Shown here piece after piece: positions 9,090 through 17,601 of a stretch of DNA of 64,000 nt. The position numbers were made by a program, and so were the translations under genes. Each line of letters begins with the position of its first letter. The stretch's first letter is position 1. The notes under the pieces are model-generated. The model was not told the DNA's origin, made no database searches, and saw only the letters and a list, made by a program, of their open reading frames with translations. Origin of the DNA: Streptomyces aureoverticillatus. Its GTDB lineage: Bacteria > Actinomycetota > Actinomycetes > Streptomycetales > Streptomycetaceae. The stretch covers positions 248,001 to 312,000 of the forward strand of contig NZ_BMSY01000002.1 of NCBI RefSeq assembly GCF_014649395.1. Reading direction: 5' to 3'.

Positions 9090-10865
9090 TCACCCCGCGT
9101 CGTAGTCCCCGCCGAGCACCACCGACACGTCCGCGTTGGGTGCGGCCTTGCCCTTGCGGACCGCCCCGGCGGGCAGGCCGAGGGTCTTGGCGACCTCCTC
9201 CGCCTCCGCCTTCTTGGCCGCGTCGGCGTACGTGACCTGCGACGCCGACGCCCCGGTGCCCGAGCCGCCGTCGACGAAGGTGTAGCCGCCGTTGACCAGG
9301 GCGATGCGGGCGTTCTCCGTGGCGCTCTTCTCGCCGGTGGCGTTCCTCACACCGACCCGCACGGCCGCGCCCTGCTCGGGGTTCTTCACGACCCCGCCGA
9401 GCACGTCCTTGACCACACTGGCGCTCGCCTTCTCCGTGAGCGTCCCGTCCTGTCGCACCGGCAGCAGCGCGGTGGCGTAGTCGCCGCCCTTGGCGCGGTC
9501 GGCGAGCTTGGCGAGGAACGTACCGAGGTCCTTCTCCTTCAGGGACGGGTCGAGGATCTGCGCGAGCGACTGCACGGTGACGGTCGCGGCCTGCGGATCG
9601 GACGACAGCTTGCGCAGCACGCCCTGCATGACCTGCCCGAACCGGGTGAGCTGCGCGGTCTCGGCCTCGCCGGGCGCGCGGTAGGTGGCGTACGCGACGG
9701 CCATCGGCCCGCTGAGGGTCTGCTGCTCGCCCTTCTGGACGAGCGGTGCCTCGCCCTTCTTCTTCGCCTTCGGGTCGGGGACGTCGGCGTTCGTGTCGAT
9801 GTCGATGTTGCCGACGAGCTCGACGAGGTTGTTGAGGTAGGGGGTGTCCAGGCGCCAGGTGCCCTCGACGTGGGTGCCGAGCGCGGTGTCGATCTCCTCG
9901 CGGGTGCCGGTCGAGCCGTCGTCCTCGACGGACTTGGCGAGCGTCGTCGCGCCGTCGTCGCCGGTCAGGGCGAGGGAGTTGGGCAGCAGGACGGTGGTGC
10001 CGCGCTTGGTGGTGGTGTTGTTCACCAGGAGGGCCGTGGAGGTGCCGCCGCCCTTGGTGTTGTGCAGGTGGACGACGACCACGTCGCGCTTCTGCGGACC
10101 GGCGGCGGCCTGCCCGCCGGACTTCTCGTCCGACTGCCCGGGCAGCTTGCCCGCGACCCACAGATAGCCGGCGCCGCCGACGAGGGCGAGCGCGAGCACC
10201 ACGACCAGCACGACGACGCGCGAGCGGCCGCGCCGCTTGGCCTCCTCGCGCCGCTCCGTGCGGCTCTCGGTGAACTTCAGCCAGTCGATGACGTCTTCGG
10301 AGTCCTCGTCCGGCTCCTCGATGAACGAGAACTGCTCGGTGCGGTACTCGCGGGGCTCGTGGTGCTCATGCCCCTCGTGCCCCTCATGGGGCTGCTCCGG
10401 CGCACGCGGCGACGGCTCCGCGTCCAGGGGCGGCTGATGCTGCCGGGACTGCTGCGGCAACTGCTGCTCATGGTGCTGCGACTGCTGGGAGTGCTGCTGC
10501 GGGTGCTGCTGCGGGTGCTGCTGCTGTGGGATCCATCCGGTCTGCTCCCCGGTGCCGTACGAGGTCCCGGGAGCGTACGGGTCATAGCCGTAGCCCTGCG
10601 ACTGCGGCTGCGATTGCGGCTCCGCCTGTTGCTGCTGCGGCGTCCACTGCTGCTGCGCGGCGTACGTGTCATACGTCTCGTACGTGTCGTACGAAGGCCC
10701 TGCCTGCGGCGGGACTTGGGGGTGCCGCACCAGTTGGTACACCGGCTGCCCGTACTCGTCGTACCCGACGACCTCGTACTGGTCCGCCTGGTTCGCCGCG
10801 TCACCCGCGTACTGACCCGCATACGGGTCGTGGCCCGCATAAGGGTCGTACTGTCGGTCGTTCAC
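9090..10865 (-). CDS. LCP-like membrane protein with LytR C-terminal domain
   Basis: 591 aa. Residues 1-~190 are cytosolic low complexity: Y/D-rich DPYAG repeats, QQHPQQ repeats and a His-Glu stretch. One membrane helix lies near 217-240. Residues ~260-460 resemble a LytR-CpsA-Psr (LCP) domain, but the conserved arginine/aspartate positions look replaced (LLPNSLALTG where SIPRD is usual; YATYRAPGEAE where RxR...DxxR is usual). The last ~90 residues fit the LytR_C domain. LCP proteins attach wall glycopolymers to peptidoglycan. From memory the S. coelicolor equivalent next to nadD has been linked to wall teichoic acid. Start GTG follows GAGAGGGG and lies 16 bp after the nadD stop. Confidence 0.8.
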   Translation of the reverse strand: MNDRQYDPYAGHDPYAGQYAGDAANQADQYEVVGYDEYGQPVYQLVRHPQVPPQAGPSYDTYETYDTYAAQQQWTPQQQQAEPQSQPQSQGYGYDPYAPGTSYGTGEQTGWIPQQQHPQQHPQQHSQQSQHHEQQLPQQSRQHQPPLDAEPSPRAPEQPHEGHEGHEHHEPREYRTEQFSFIEEPDEDSEDVIDWLKFTESRTERREEAKRRGRSRVVVLVVVLALALVGGAGYLWVAGKLPGQSDEKSGGQAAAGPQKRDVVVVHLHNTKGGGTSTALLVNNTTTKRGTTVLLPNSLALTGDDGATTLAKSVEDDGSTGTREEIDTALGTHVEGTWRLDTPYLNNLVELVGNIDIDTNADVPDPKAKKKGEAPLVQKGEQQTLSGPMAVAYATYRAPGEAETAQLTRFGQVMQGVLRKLSSDPQAATVTVQSLAQILDPSLKEKDLGTFLAKLADRAKGGDYATALLPVRQDGTLTEKASASVVKDVLGGVVKNPEQGAAVRVGVRNATGEKSATENARIALVNGGYTFVDGGSGTGASASQVTYADAAKKAEAEEVAKTLGLPAGAVRKGKAAPNADVSVVLGGDYDAG

Positions 10866-10881
10866 CGGTGCCCCTCTCGGC

Positions 10882-11517
10882 TCACTCGCCGCGGTACAGC
10901 TCGCGCTTGTCGATATAACGCACCACGCCGTCCGGCACCAGGTACCAGACGGGGTCTCCCTTGGCGACGCGCGCACGGCAGTCCGTGGACGAGATCGCCA
11001 GGGCGGGCACCTCCACCAGCGAGACGCCGCCCTCGGGCAGGCCGGGGTCGGCCAGGGTGTGGCCGGGCCGGGTGACGCCGATGAAGTGGGCCAGCGAGAA
11101 CAGCTCTTCGGTGTCGCGCCAGGTGAGGATCTGGCCGAGGGCGTCGGCGCCCGTGATGAAGTAGAGGTCCGTCTCGGGGTTGAGGCGGCGCAGGTCGCGC
11201 AGGGTGTCCGTGGTGTAGGTGGGGCCGCCGCGGTCGATGTCGATGCGGCTGACCGAGAACTGCGGGTTCTCGGCGGTCGCGATGACCGTCATCAGATAGC
11301 GGTCCTCGGCCGGCGAGACGTTCTTGTCGCTCTTCTGCCACGGCTGCCCGGTCGGTACGAACACGACCTCGTCGAGGTGGAACTGCGCGGCGACCTCACT
11401 GGCTGCCACCAGGTGTCCGTGGTGGATCGGGTCGAACGTCCCGCCCATGACGCCCAGACGGCGCTTGGCGGTGCTCGCCGGGCCGGAGCCCGGGCCGCCC
11501 TGCGGGCCGGTAGGCAT
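10882..11517 (-). CDS. nadD: Nicotinate-nucleotide adenylyltransferase
   Basis: A 211 aa enzyme that converts nicotinate mononucleotide plus ATP to deamido-NAD in NAD synthesis. It carries the nucleotidyltransferase [12 protein letters not shown] motif near residue 25 and the ISSTDCR variant of the ISST(x)xR motif near the C-terminus. I chose the ATG of MPTGPQGG because GGGAG lies 9 bp upstream; a GTG 27 bp further upstream is possible. It is the first gene of a likely operon with the LCP-like gene, rsfS and the phosphatase gene. Confidence 0.96.
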   Translation of the reverse strand: MPTGPQGGPGSGPASTAKRRLGVMGGTFDPIHHGHLVAASEVAAQFHLDEVVFVPTGQPWQKSDKNVSPAEDRYLMTVIATAENPQFSVSRIDIDRGGPTYTTDTLRDLRRLNPETDLYFITGADALGQILTWRDTEELFSLAHFIGVTRPGHTLADPGLPEGGVSLVEVPALAISSTDCRARVAKGDPVWYLVPDGVVRYIDKRELYRGE

Positions 11518-11610
11518 GTCCTGCTCTCCCATGCGTGCAGACACTACCGGCCCCGCCGACGGGCCAAGGTCTCAGCCGCCTCGGCCCCGGCGGCCCCGGG
11601 CGGCGACGGG

Positions 11611-11775
11611 TCAGCGGTCGCGGTTGAAGCGGGTGGTGATCCAGAGCAGCAGGAGCAGCGCGAGGAGGGCACCGCCGCCGGTGACGTAAGGGCTGAGGCT
11701 TTCGTGGTTGCCGGCGTGCTCACCCTCGGAGGCGAGGGAGACGAGCTGGGCGGTGGCGGTGCTGGGGAGGCTCAT
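11611..11775 (-). CDS. 54 aa single-pass membrane protein
   Basis: Complete short gene, ATG to TGA. The N-terminal half is polar (MSLPSTATAQLVSLASEGEH), then GGGALLALLLLLWITT forms one membrane helix around residues 33-48, with a positively charged end RFNRDR predicted inside. It lies ~90 bp upstream of nadD in the same direction. I do not recognise it beyond being a typical small streptomycete membrane protein. Confidence 0.7.
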   Translation of the reverse strand: MSLPSTATAQLVSLASEGEHAGNHESLSPYVTGGGALLALLLLLWITTRFNRDR

Positions 11776-11891
11776 CGTCAGCAGGACCTATCCGGGGTGT
11801 GGGATCGGGATAAAGACGGGGCCATCGTATGCGGGGCCTCGACCGGCGGCCACGTCGCCCTGCCGGGGGCTCCCCAAGCCCGCCCCTTCCC

Positions 11892-11964
11892 GTAACTGGG
11901 GGCTCCGCCCCCAGACCCCCTTATCGGCCTGAACGGCCTCGTCCTCAAACGCCGGGCGGGCTGA
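11892..11964 (+). repeat. Dispersed intergenic repeat, copy A
   Basis: Contains a TGGGGGCTCCGCCCCCA hairpin followed by the core cctcgtcctcaaacgccggg at 11937-11956. The same element recurs at about 45.0, 46.3, 46.4, 50.7 and 52.1 kb. Confidence 0.8.
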
Positions 11965-11976
11965 CATTGCGCGCGC

Positions 11977-12129
11977 TCACTTCCTGTAACCGCGCAGCAG
12001 CAGCCACCCCACCAGCACACACCCCACCACCATCACGACCACGACCACGCGCAGCAGGTTGCCGAGGCCTGGGTCTTCCTGGGTGGCTGCGGCCTGGGTG
12101 AGGGCGTGGGCTGCGGAGATGTGCTCCAT
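11977..12129 (-). CDS. 50 aa single-pass membrane protein
   Basis: Complete short gene with an AAGGAG ribosome site 9 bp before the ATG. Residues ~25-45 (LLRVVVVVMVVGCVLVGWLL) form one membrane helix ending in a basic RGYRK tail, after a short acidic/alanine N-terminus. It is divergent from the M48 metalloprotease gene. Like the 54 aa protein downstream it may be a regulator or accessory subunit of a membrane complex, but nothing in the sequence identifies a partner. Confidence 0.75.
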   Translation of the reverse strand: MEHISAAHALTQAAATQEDPGLGNLLRVVVVVMVVGCVLVGWLLLRGYRK

Positions 12130-12230
12130 GGCGGATGGCTCCTTCTGTGTGCTGCCCTGTCACGGTATCTCCGCCTAGGCTGGGGACCGTCTCGGGGGCA
12201 GGAACGAGGACACGACATGGGGGATGCGGC

Positions 12231-13328
12231 ATGACCAACGGCAATCACGACGGCAACGGCAGCGGCCAGGAGAACGTGCCGAGCCGGCAGCGCAGGCGCT
12301 TCCCCGGGATCTCGTCCCGGGCGTACGAGCACCCGGCGGACCGCTCGGCCCTGGTGGCGCTGCGCAAGCTCAGCGGCTTCGACACGGTCTTCAAGGCGCT
12401 GAGCGGGCTGCTGCCCGAGCGCAGCCTGCGGCTGCTGTTCCTGTCGGACTCGGTGCGGGTCTCCGACGCCCAGTTCGCGCACCTGAACACCATGCTGCGG
12501 GACGCCTGTTACATCCTGGACCTGGAGAAGGTCCCGGCGATGTACGTCCAGCAGGACCCGAAGCCGAACGCGATGTGCATCGGCCTGGACGAGCCGATCA
12601 TCGTCGTCACGACCGGGCTGGTGGAGCTGCTCGACGAGGAGGAGATGCGCGCGGTCGTCGGCCACGAGGTGGGTCACGCCCTGTCCGGCCACTCGGTGTA
12701 CCGCACGATCCTGCTGTTCCTCACCAACCTCGCCCTGAAGGTCGCGTGGATCCCGCTGGGCAATGTGGCGATCATGGCGATCGTGACGGCGCTGCGCGAG
12801 TGGTTCCGCAAGTCCGAGCTGTCCGCGGACCGCGCGGGTCTGCTGGTCGGCCAGGACCTGCAGGCGTCCATGCGCGGACTGATGAAGATCGCGGGCGGCA
12901 ACCACCTGCACGAGATGAACGTGGACGCGTTCCTGGAGCAGGCCGAGGAGTACGAGGCCGGCGGCGACCTGCGCGACTCCGTACTGAAGATCATGAACGT
13001 GCTGCCGCGCTCGCACCCGTTCACCACCGTGCGCGCCGCCGAGCTGAAGAAGTGGGCCGCGACCCGCGACTACCAGCGCATCATGGACGGCCACTACCCG
13101 CGCCGCGACGAGGACGCCGACACCTCGGTCACGGACTCCTTCCGCCAGTCCGCGTCCGCGTACGCCGATGACGTACGCAGCAGCAAGGACCCGCTGATGA
13201 AGCTGGTCACCGACATCGCGGGCGGCGCGGGCGACCTGGGCGGCAAGCTGCGCGGGAAGTTCACGGGGCAGGGCAACGGCGGCGGCACGTCCGCCGGTTC
13301 CTCGGACCGCCCCTCCGGCGACGAGTAG
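12231..13328 (+). CDS. M48-family membrane metallopeptidase
   Basis: A 365 aa protein with the zinc motif HEVGH near residue 145, followed by a hydrophobic segment (about residues 160-195) and SELSADRAG, which supplies the downstream glutamate ligand. This is the M48/HtpX-like layout. The C-terminal ~60 residues are Gly/Ser-rich and probably disordered. The ATG beginning MTNGNHDGN was chosen because a G-rich ribosome site (gggggatg) lies 8 bp upstream. Such proteases degrade damaged membrane proteins; the substrate here is unknown. It ends convergently with the next gene, 70 bp away. Confidence 0.88.
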   Translation: MTNGNHDGNGSGQENVPSRQRRRFPGISSRAYEHPADRSALVALRKLSGFDTVFKALSGLLPERSLRLLFLSDSVRVSDAQFAHLNTMLRDACYILDLEKVPAMYVQQDPKPNAMCIGLDEPIIVVTTGLVELLDEEEMRAVVGHEVGHALSGHSVYRTILLFLTNLALKVAWIPLGNVAIMAIVTALREWFRKSELSADRAGLLVGQDLQASMRGLMKIAGGNHLHEMNVDAFLEQAEEYEAGGDLRDSVLKIMNVLPRSHPFTTVRAAELKKWAATRDYQRIMDGHYPRRDEDADTSVTDSFRQSASAYADDVRSSKDPLMKLVTDIAGGAGDLGGKLRGKFTGQGNGGGTSAGSSDRPSGDE

Positions 13329-13398
13329 CGCTTACGAGTAGCGATCAGGCCGAAGCCGCTCACCACAAAGCCACCACGAAGCCGAGGAACGAAGGCGC

Positions 13399-14463
13399 TC
13401 AGAGCGAAGGCTGGGCGGACCCCGCCAGCGTCCCGCACAGCGCGGTCGCGTCCCCGGTCGCGTACGGATCGGTGCCCGCGGGTCCGCCCGCCTTCGCCCG
13501 CTGGTCCGCGAGCAGCGGGCGAAGCACCCGGGTGGTGTCGGCGGAGCAGGCGAGCGGCCCGGCCTGGACGTAGGAGACGAGCAGCTCCGCCTGGTGCATG
13601 CGCAGGTCGTCGCGGTCGAAGCGGAAGTGTAGCTCGCGCCGGACGGTGAACAGCGAGGCGCGGGCGCGGTCGTCGGTGCGGGCGGGCCGCAGCGCGTAGA
13701 CGAAGGTGTGGTCCGAGGCGACTTCGAGGGTGTCCTTGTCCGTCTCGCCGGCCCGCAGGGTGCCCTGGACGCGCACGCCCGGGTGGGCGAGCGCCGTCTT
13801 CGCCGGGTCGAACCGCACCAGCCAGCCCGTCGGCGCGTGCCGCCCGTCGGCGGCGGGGTGCGCGAAACTCCGGTCGAACTGGTCGAGTTGGCCCGGGTCG
13901 AGCAGGACGCGCGCGGAGCGCACGGCGCGGCCCATGAGGACGTCCGGGTCGAGTGAGGACTCGACGAGGTAGTCCTTGGCGGTGCTGAGCGCGGCGACGA
14001 CCTGGTCCTCGGAGAAGTGGGCGGTGCGCCGGGCGGCGGGCAGGTTGATGCCGCCCGCGCCGACGCGGAACTGCGCGGCGGGGCTCTTCGCGAACAGGTC
14101 GGGGACCTTCTCGGAGCCGGGCACGCGGCCCTGCGGTGCGAGCGGGATGACGGTCATCCGCAGCGGGTCGGGGCGTTTGGCGGCGGGGGTGCCGTAGGGG
14201 TGGCGTACGCCCATGTAGATCGCGGTGCCGAAGGCGACGGCGATGAGGACGACGAGGACGATCACCTGCCGGGAGAGGCGGCGGTGCGGGCTCGGCCTGC
14301 GGCGCACGGCGCGCGCGTGATCGCCCATCCGCTCCGTCGCGGAGAATTCCTGCAGCCGCGCGGCGCGCACGAACGACTCGTCGAAGACTACGGATCGGTA
14401 TTCGTCCTCACCACCGGGAGCGCCCTCGGGTGTCCCCGCAGGTGGTTCTCCTGGCCCGCCCAT
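13399..14463 (-). CDS. One-TM protein with SVVFDE motif (paralogue 1), unknown function
   Basis: 354 aa. The cytosolic N-terminus has EYRSVVFDESFVRAARLQEF near residues 21-40 and then an Arg-rich stretch. One membrane helix (VIVLVVLIAVAFGTAIYMGV) lies near residues 67-86, followed by a ~260 residue extracytoplasmic domain containing two cysteines (PLACSADT and ATALCGT) that could form a disulphide. The next gene shares the SVVFDExFVRAA motif at the same place. I recognise no family. The start is uncertain because GAAGG sits only 1 bp before the chosen ATG. Confidence 0.7.
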   Translation of the reverse strand: MGGPGEPPAGTPEGAPGGEDEYRSVVFDESFVRAARLQEFSATERMGDHARAVRRRPSPHRRLSRQVIVLVVLIAVAFGTAIYMGVRHPYGTPAAKRPDPLRMTVIPLAPQGRVPGSEKVPDLFAKSPAAQFRVGAGGINLPAARRTAHFSEDQVVAALSTAKDYLVESSLDPDVLMGRAVRSARVLLDPGQLDQFDRSFAHPAADGRHAPTGWLVRFDPAKTALAHPGVRVQGTLRAGETDKDTLEVASDHTFVYALRPARTDDRARASLFTVRRELHFRFDRDDLRMHQAELLVSYVQAGPLACSADTTRVLRPLLADQRAKAGGPAGTDPYATGDATALCGTLAGSAQPSL

Positions 14464-14630
14464 ACCTTCAGGGTAGGTCTCCGGGCCGCGAGGTAAACGC
14501 CCTGGTACACGACAAGTTCCGACAACTCCTCACGTGCGCCGCCGAGTTGGCCGCGGGCGGCGGCGCGGAGGGTCTGACCTGGTGGGACGCGCCGGGGCGT
14601 GGACACGGTCGGGGGGTGCGGCTCCGGCGG

Positions 14631-15275
14631 TCAGGGGGTGCGGGGCTCGGCGGGCACCGCGGGCTGGCCGAACTCCGCCGACGCGGAGGGGCCCCCGGCG
14701 TCGCCCGGTCCCGCGTTCTGCTCGACCTCGGTGGTGGCGGGCGGGGGTATCCGGTCCTGGCGGCCGGACGACGCGCCCCGGTACACCGCGACGAAGGCGA
14801 AGGCGACCATGCCTATGCCCATCAGGAGGGCGAGCATCCAGGCCACCGGGCGGTGCCAGCGGACCTGCGTGCCGCGGCGGCCGTAGCGCCCGCGGCCGTC
14901 CTGGAGGAACTCGCGGCCCTCCCAGTCGTCGCGGTCGTCCCAGTGGTCGGGGTCGTCCCAGGTGTCGTGGTCGGCGTCGGGGCCGTAGCCGCCGTGGCCG
15001 TCCGGGCCGAACCGGTCGTCGTAGTCGTCGTCCGGGGTGTCCGGGCCGCGGCGGCGGGCGCGGCCGCGGCGGGCCTCGGCCTCGGACGCCTCGGCGCGCG
15101 CCTGGGCGGCGGCGAGCAGCCGCTCCACCGCGGTGGGCTCGTGGATCTCGGCGGCCCGCACGAAATCCTCGTCGAAGACCACGGAGGCGAACTCCTCGTC
15201 CGCATCCCCGTGGTCACGGTCGTCGTCGGGCTCCCAGCCGTCGGGAAACGGCACGCCCCCCACGTCCTCCGGCAC
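14631..15275 (-). CDS. One-TM protein with SVVFDE motif (paralogue 2), unknown function
   Basis: 214 aa. The acidic N-terminus carries EFASVVFDEDFVRAAEIHEP, matching the motif in the neighbouring 354 aa protein. It is followed by an Ala/Glu/Arg coiled-coil-like stretch (ERLLAAAQARAEASEAEARR), a very Asp/Trp-rich segment (DDPDHWDDRDDWEGRE), one membrane helix near residues 145-165 (WMLALLMGIGMVAFAFVAVY) and a short Pro-rich outside tail. Most of it is therefore cytosolic, so the shared motif is probably an intracellular contact site. Starts at 15275 or a nearby in-frame GTG are possible. Confidence 0.7.
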   Translation of the reverse strand: MPEDVGGVPFPDGWEPDDDRDHGDADEEFASVVFDEDFVRAAEIHEPTAVERLLAAAQARAEASEAEARRGRARRRGPDTPDDDYDDRFGPDGHGGYGPDADHDTWDDPDHWDDRDDWEGREFLQDGRGRYGRRGTQVRWHRPVAWMLALLMGIGMVAFAFVAVYRGASSGRQDRIPPPATTEVEQNAGPGDAGGPSASAEFGQPAVPAEPRTP

Positions 15276-15324
15276 GTGTCCAGCGTAGACCTGGAGGGGC
15301 GATTTGGGCAGGCGCAGCGGGAAT

Positions 15325-16617
15325 TCAGCGGATGTGGCCGTCGCCCGTGACGATGTACTTGGTCGACGTGAGCTCGGGCAGGCCCATCGGTCCGCGCGCG
15401 TGCAGCTTCTGCGTGGAGATGCCGATCTCGGCGCCGAAGCCGAACTGGCCGCCGTCGGTGAAGCGGGTCGAGGCGTTCACGGCGACGGTCGTGGAGTCCA
15501 CGAGCTGCGTGAAGCGCCGCGCGGCCTGCTGCGAGGTGGTGACGATGGCCTCGGTGTGCCCGGAGGTCCACAGCCGGATGTGCTCGACGGCCTGCTCCAG
15601 GGAGTCGACGACGGCGGCCGCGATGTCGTACGAGAGGTACTCGGTCTCCCAGTCCTCGGTGGTCGCGGGCACGACGGCGGCCTTGGATCCGGGGGCGTAC
15701 GCCTGGACGCGTTCGTCGGCGTGCACGGTGACGCCGGCCTCGGCGAGCGCGTCGAGGGCGCGGGGCAGGAAGGCGTCGGCGATGTCGGCGTGCACGAGGA
15801 GGGTCTCGGCGGCGTTGCAGACGCTGACGCGGTGCGCCTTGGAGTTGAGGAGGATGTCGACGGCCATGTCGAGGTCGGCGTGCGCGTCCACGTACACGTG
15901 GCAGTTGCCGGTGCCGGTCTCGATGACGGGGACGGTGGACTCCTCGACGACGGTCTTGATCAGGGAGGCGCCGCCGCGCGGGATGAGGACGTCGACGAGG
16001 CCGCGCGCCCGCATCAGTTCGCGGACGGACTCGCGGCTCTCGCCGGGCACGAGCTGGACGGCGTCGGCGGGCAGTCCCGCGCCGTGCACGGCGTCGCGCA
16101 GGACGCGCACCAGCGCGGTGTTGGATTCGTACGCCGAGGACGAGCCGCGGAGCAGCACCGCGTTGCCGGACTTCAGGCAGAGGGCGGCGGCGTCGACGGT
16201 GACGTTCGGGCGGGCCTCGTAGATGATGCCGACGACGCCGAGGGGGACGCGGACCTGGCGCAGGTCGATGCCGTTGGGCAGCGTGGAGCCGCGCACGACC
16301 TCGCCGACCGGGTCGGGCAGGGCGACGACGTCCCGTACGTCGGAGGCGATGGCGCGGACGCGCTCGGGGGTGAGGGTGAGCCGGTCGACGATCGCCTCGC
16401 TGGTGCCGGCCTCGCGGGCCCGCGCGATGTCCTTGGCGTTGGCCGCGACGATCTCCGCGGTGCGCACTTCGAGGGCGTCGGCGATGGCGAGCAGCGCGTC
16501 GTCCTTCTCGGCGCGCGGCAGTGGCGCGAGCGTGGCCGCGGCGGCGCGGGACCGGTAGGCGGCCTGGGCGACCGGGGACATGTTGTCGTACGGGGAGAGC
16601 GGCGAGAGCGCGGTCAT
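15325..16617 (-). CDS. proA: Gamma-glutamyl phosphate reductase
   Basis: A 430 aa enzyme of proline synthesis that reduces gamma-glutamyl phosphate to glutamate semialdehyde with NADPH. Aldehyde-dehydrogenase-fold features are [27 protein letters not shown] and the catalytic cysteine in [10 protein letters not shown]. The ATG beginning [11 protein letters not shown] was chosen because the longer frame has no family similarity. proB, which makes its substrate, lies on the same strand with one small gene in between. Confidence 0.97.
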   Translation of the reverse strand: MTALSPLSPYDNMSPVAQAAYRSRAAAATLAPLPRAEKDDALLAIADALEVRTAEIVAANAKDIARAREAGTSEAIVDRLTLTPERVRAIASDVRDVVALPDPVGEVVRGSTLPNGIDLRQVRVPLGVVGIIYEARPNVTVDAAALCLKSGNAVLLRGSSSAYESNTALVRVLRDAVHGAGLPADAVQLVPGESRESVRELMRARGLVDVLIPRGGASLIKTVVEESTVPVIETGTGNCHVYVDAHADLDMAVDILLNSKAHRVSVCNAAETLLVHADIADAFLPRALDALAEAGVTVHADERVQAYAPGSKAAVVPATTEDWETEYLSYDIAAAVVDSLEQAVEHIRLWTSGHTEAIVTTSQQAARRFTQLVDSTTVAVNASTRFTDGGQFGFGAEIGISTQKLHARGPMGLPELTSTKYIVTGDGHIR

Positions 16618-16833
16618 GAGGGCAGCGTAACCTCGCGCCGGGGGGCGTCCAGACGGTATTCCGTCCTGCGAGACGTGCCGTGGGACGGGCCGCGGGACGT
16701 GGTGGGCGCCGGGGCGGACATGGCTGGTATTCGTGGTGCCACGTGTCTTCCCCACCCACGCACCGCAGCCATCAATTGAGGAACCATGACGGCGAGCAAC
16801 CAGGTCCGCGAGAGCGGCGCCGGTTTAGGCGCA

Positions 16834-17337
16834 CTAAAAGGGGTGGACGCCGACCGGAGTTGCGGGCAGCGGGCCGTAGCCCTCCGCGATCCGGTGGTGG
16901 TACGTGTCACGATCGATCACTTCGAGACCGACGATCTCCCAGGGCGGGAGCTGCGCGCTCTGCCGGTGCTCGCCCCAGAGCCGCAGCGCGACCGCGGCGG
17001 CGTCGTGCAGGTCCCGGGCCTCTTCCCAGTAGCGGATCTCCGCGTGGTCCGGGGCGTACCGGCTGGTGAGCAGAAAGGGGTGGTCGTGGGCGAGCTGTTC
17101 GAGGCCGCGCCGGACCTCCGCCAGCGGCGTCCTGGCGCCGGACACGCTGAGCGTGACGTGCCAGAGGCGGGGTGCGTCGGCCGGCTCGCCGCCGTCGCCG
17201 CCGGGCGCCTGCCGTTCGCGCGTCTCCTGGTCATGGCCCTCGGCGGCGTCGCCGCCATACGCCGCCCCCGCGGCGACGCTGGTCAGCGCGCGCTCAGCCG
17301 ACCCGCGGGACGCCGCCCCTGGGCGCACTCGTCTCAC
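16834..17337 (-). CDS. Conserved hypothetical protein between proB and proA
   Basis: 167 aa. The N-terminal ~55 residues are low complexity. Residues ~55-165 form a compact alpha/beta-looking domain (LWHVTLSVSGARTPLAEVRR, then YWEEARDLHDAAAVALRLWG). The start is the GTG 5 bp after AAGGAGG, not the upstream TTG. Its position between proB and proA, all on one strand, suggests co-transcription, but nothing in the sequence ties it to proline synthesis. Confidence 0.8.
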   Translation of the reverse strand: MRRVRPGAASRGSAERALTSVAAGAAYGGDAAEGHDQETRERQAPGGDGGEPADAPRLWHVTLSVSGARTPLAEVRRGLEQLAHDHPFLLTSRYAPDHAEIRYWEEARDLHDAAAVALRLWGEHRQSAQLPPWEIVGLEVIDRDTYHHRIAEGYGPLPATPVGVHPF

Positions 17338-17601
17338 GACGGCCTCCTTCAACCAGTGGTGGTGCGGATATGCAACGCTCGTACGGAACTGCCTTGCAAC
17401 AAAGTTGAGCAGGACAAGAGGTCCCGCGGGGCGGTTTTGCGGAGTTTCACCTCGCCCGAGCCAGCCGTGACACGGCGTTCGCGCCTGTTTTCGGCCTGAT
17501 TTCCGCTGGTGCCTCTGAGGCGGCCGGGACTAGGGGTGCACCGTCTCCGTGGGTTCGTGGTGCACCTCGCGCCGGCCTTGTGGTGCATCCGTTCCACGAC
17601 G

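Noticed and set aside
16786..17499. A plus-strand frame ([11 protein letters not shown]) with a good GAGGAACC ribosome site and a TTA codon
   Set aside because: Most of it is antisense to the hypothetical gene at 16834-17337, whose start has a stronger AAGGAGG site; after ~20 codons it has no protein-like character.
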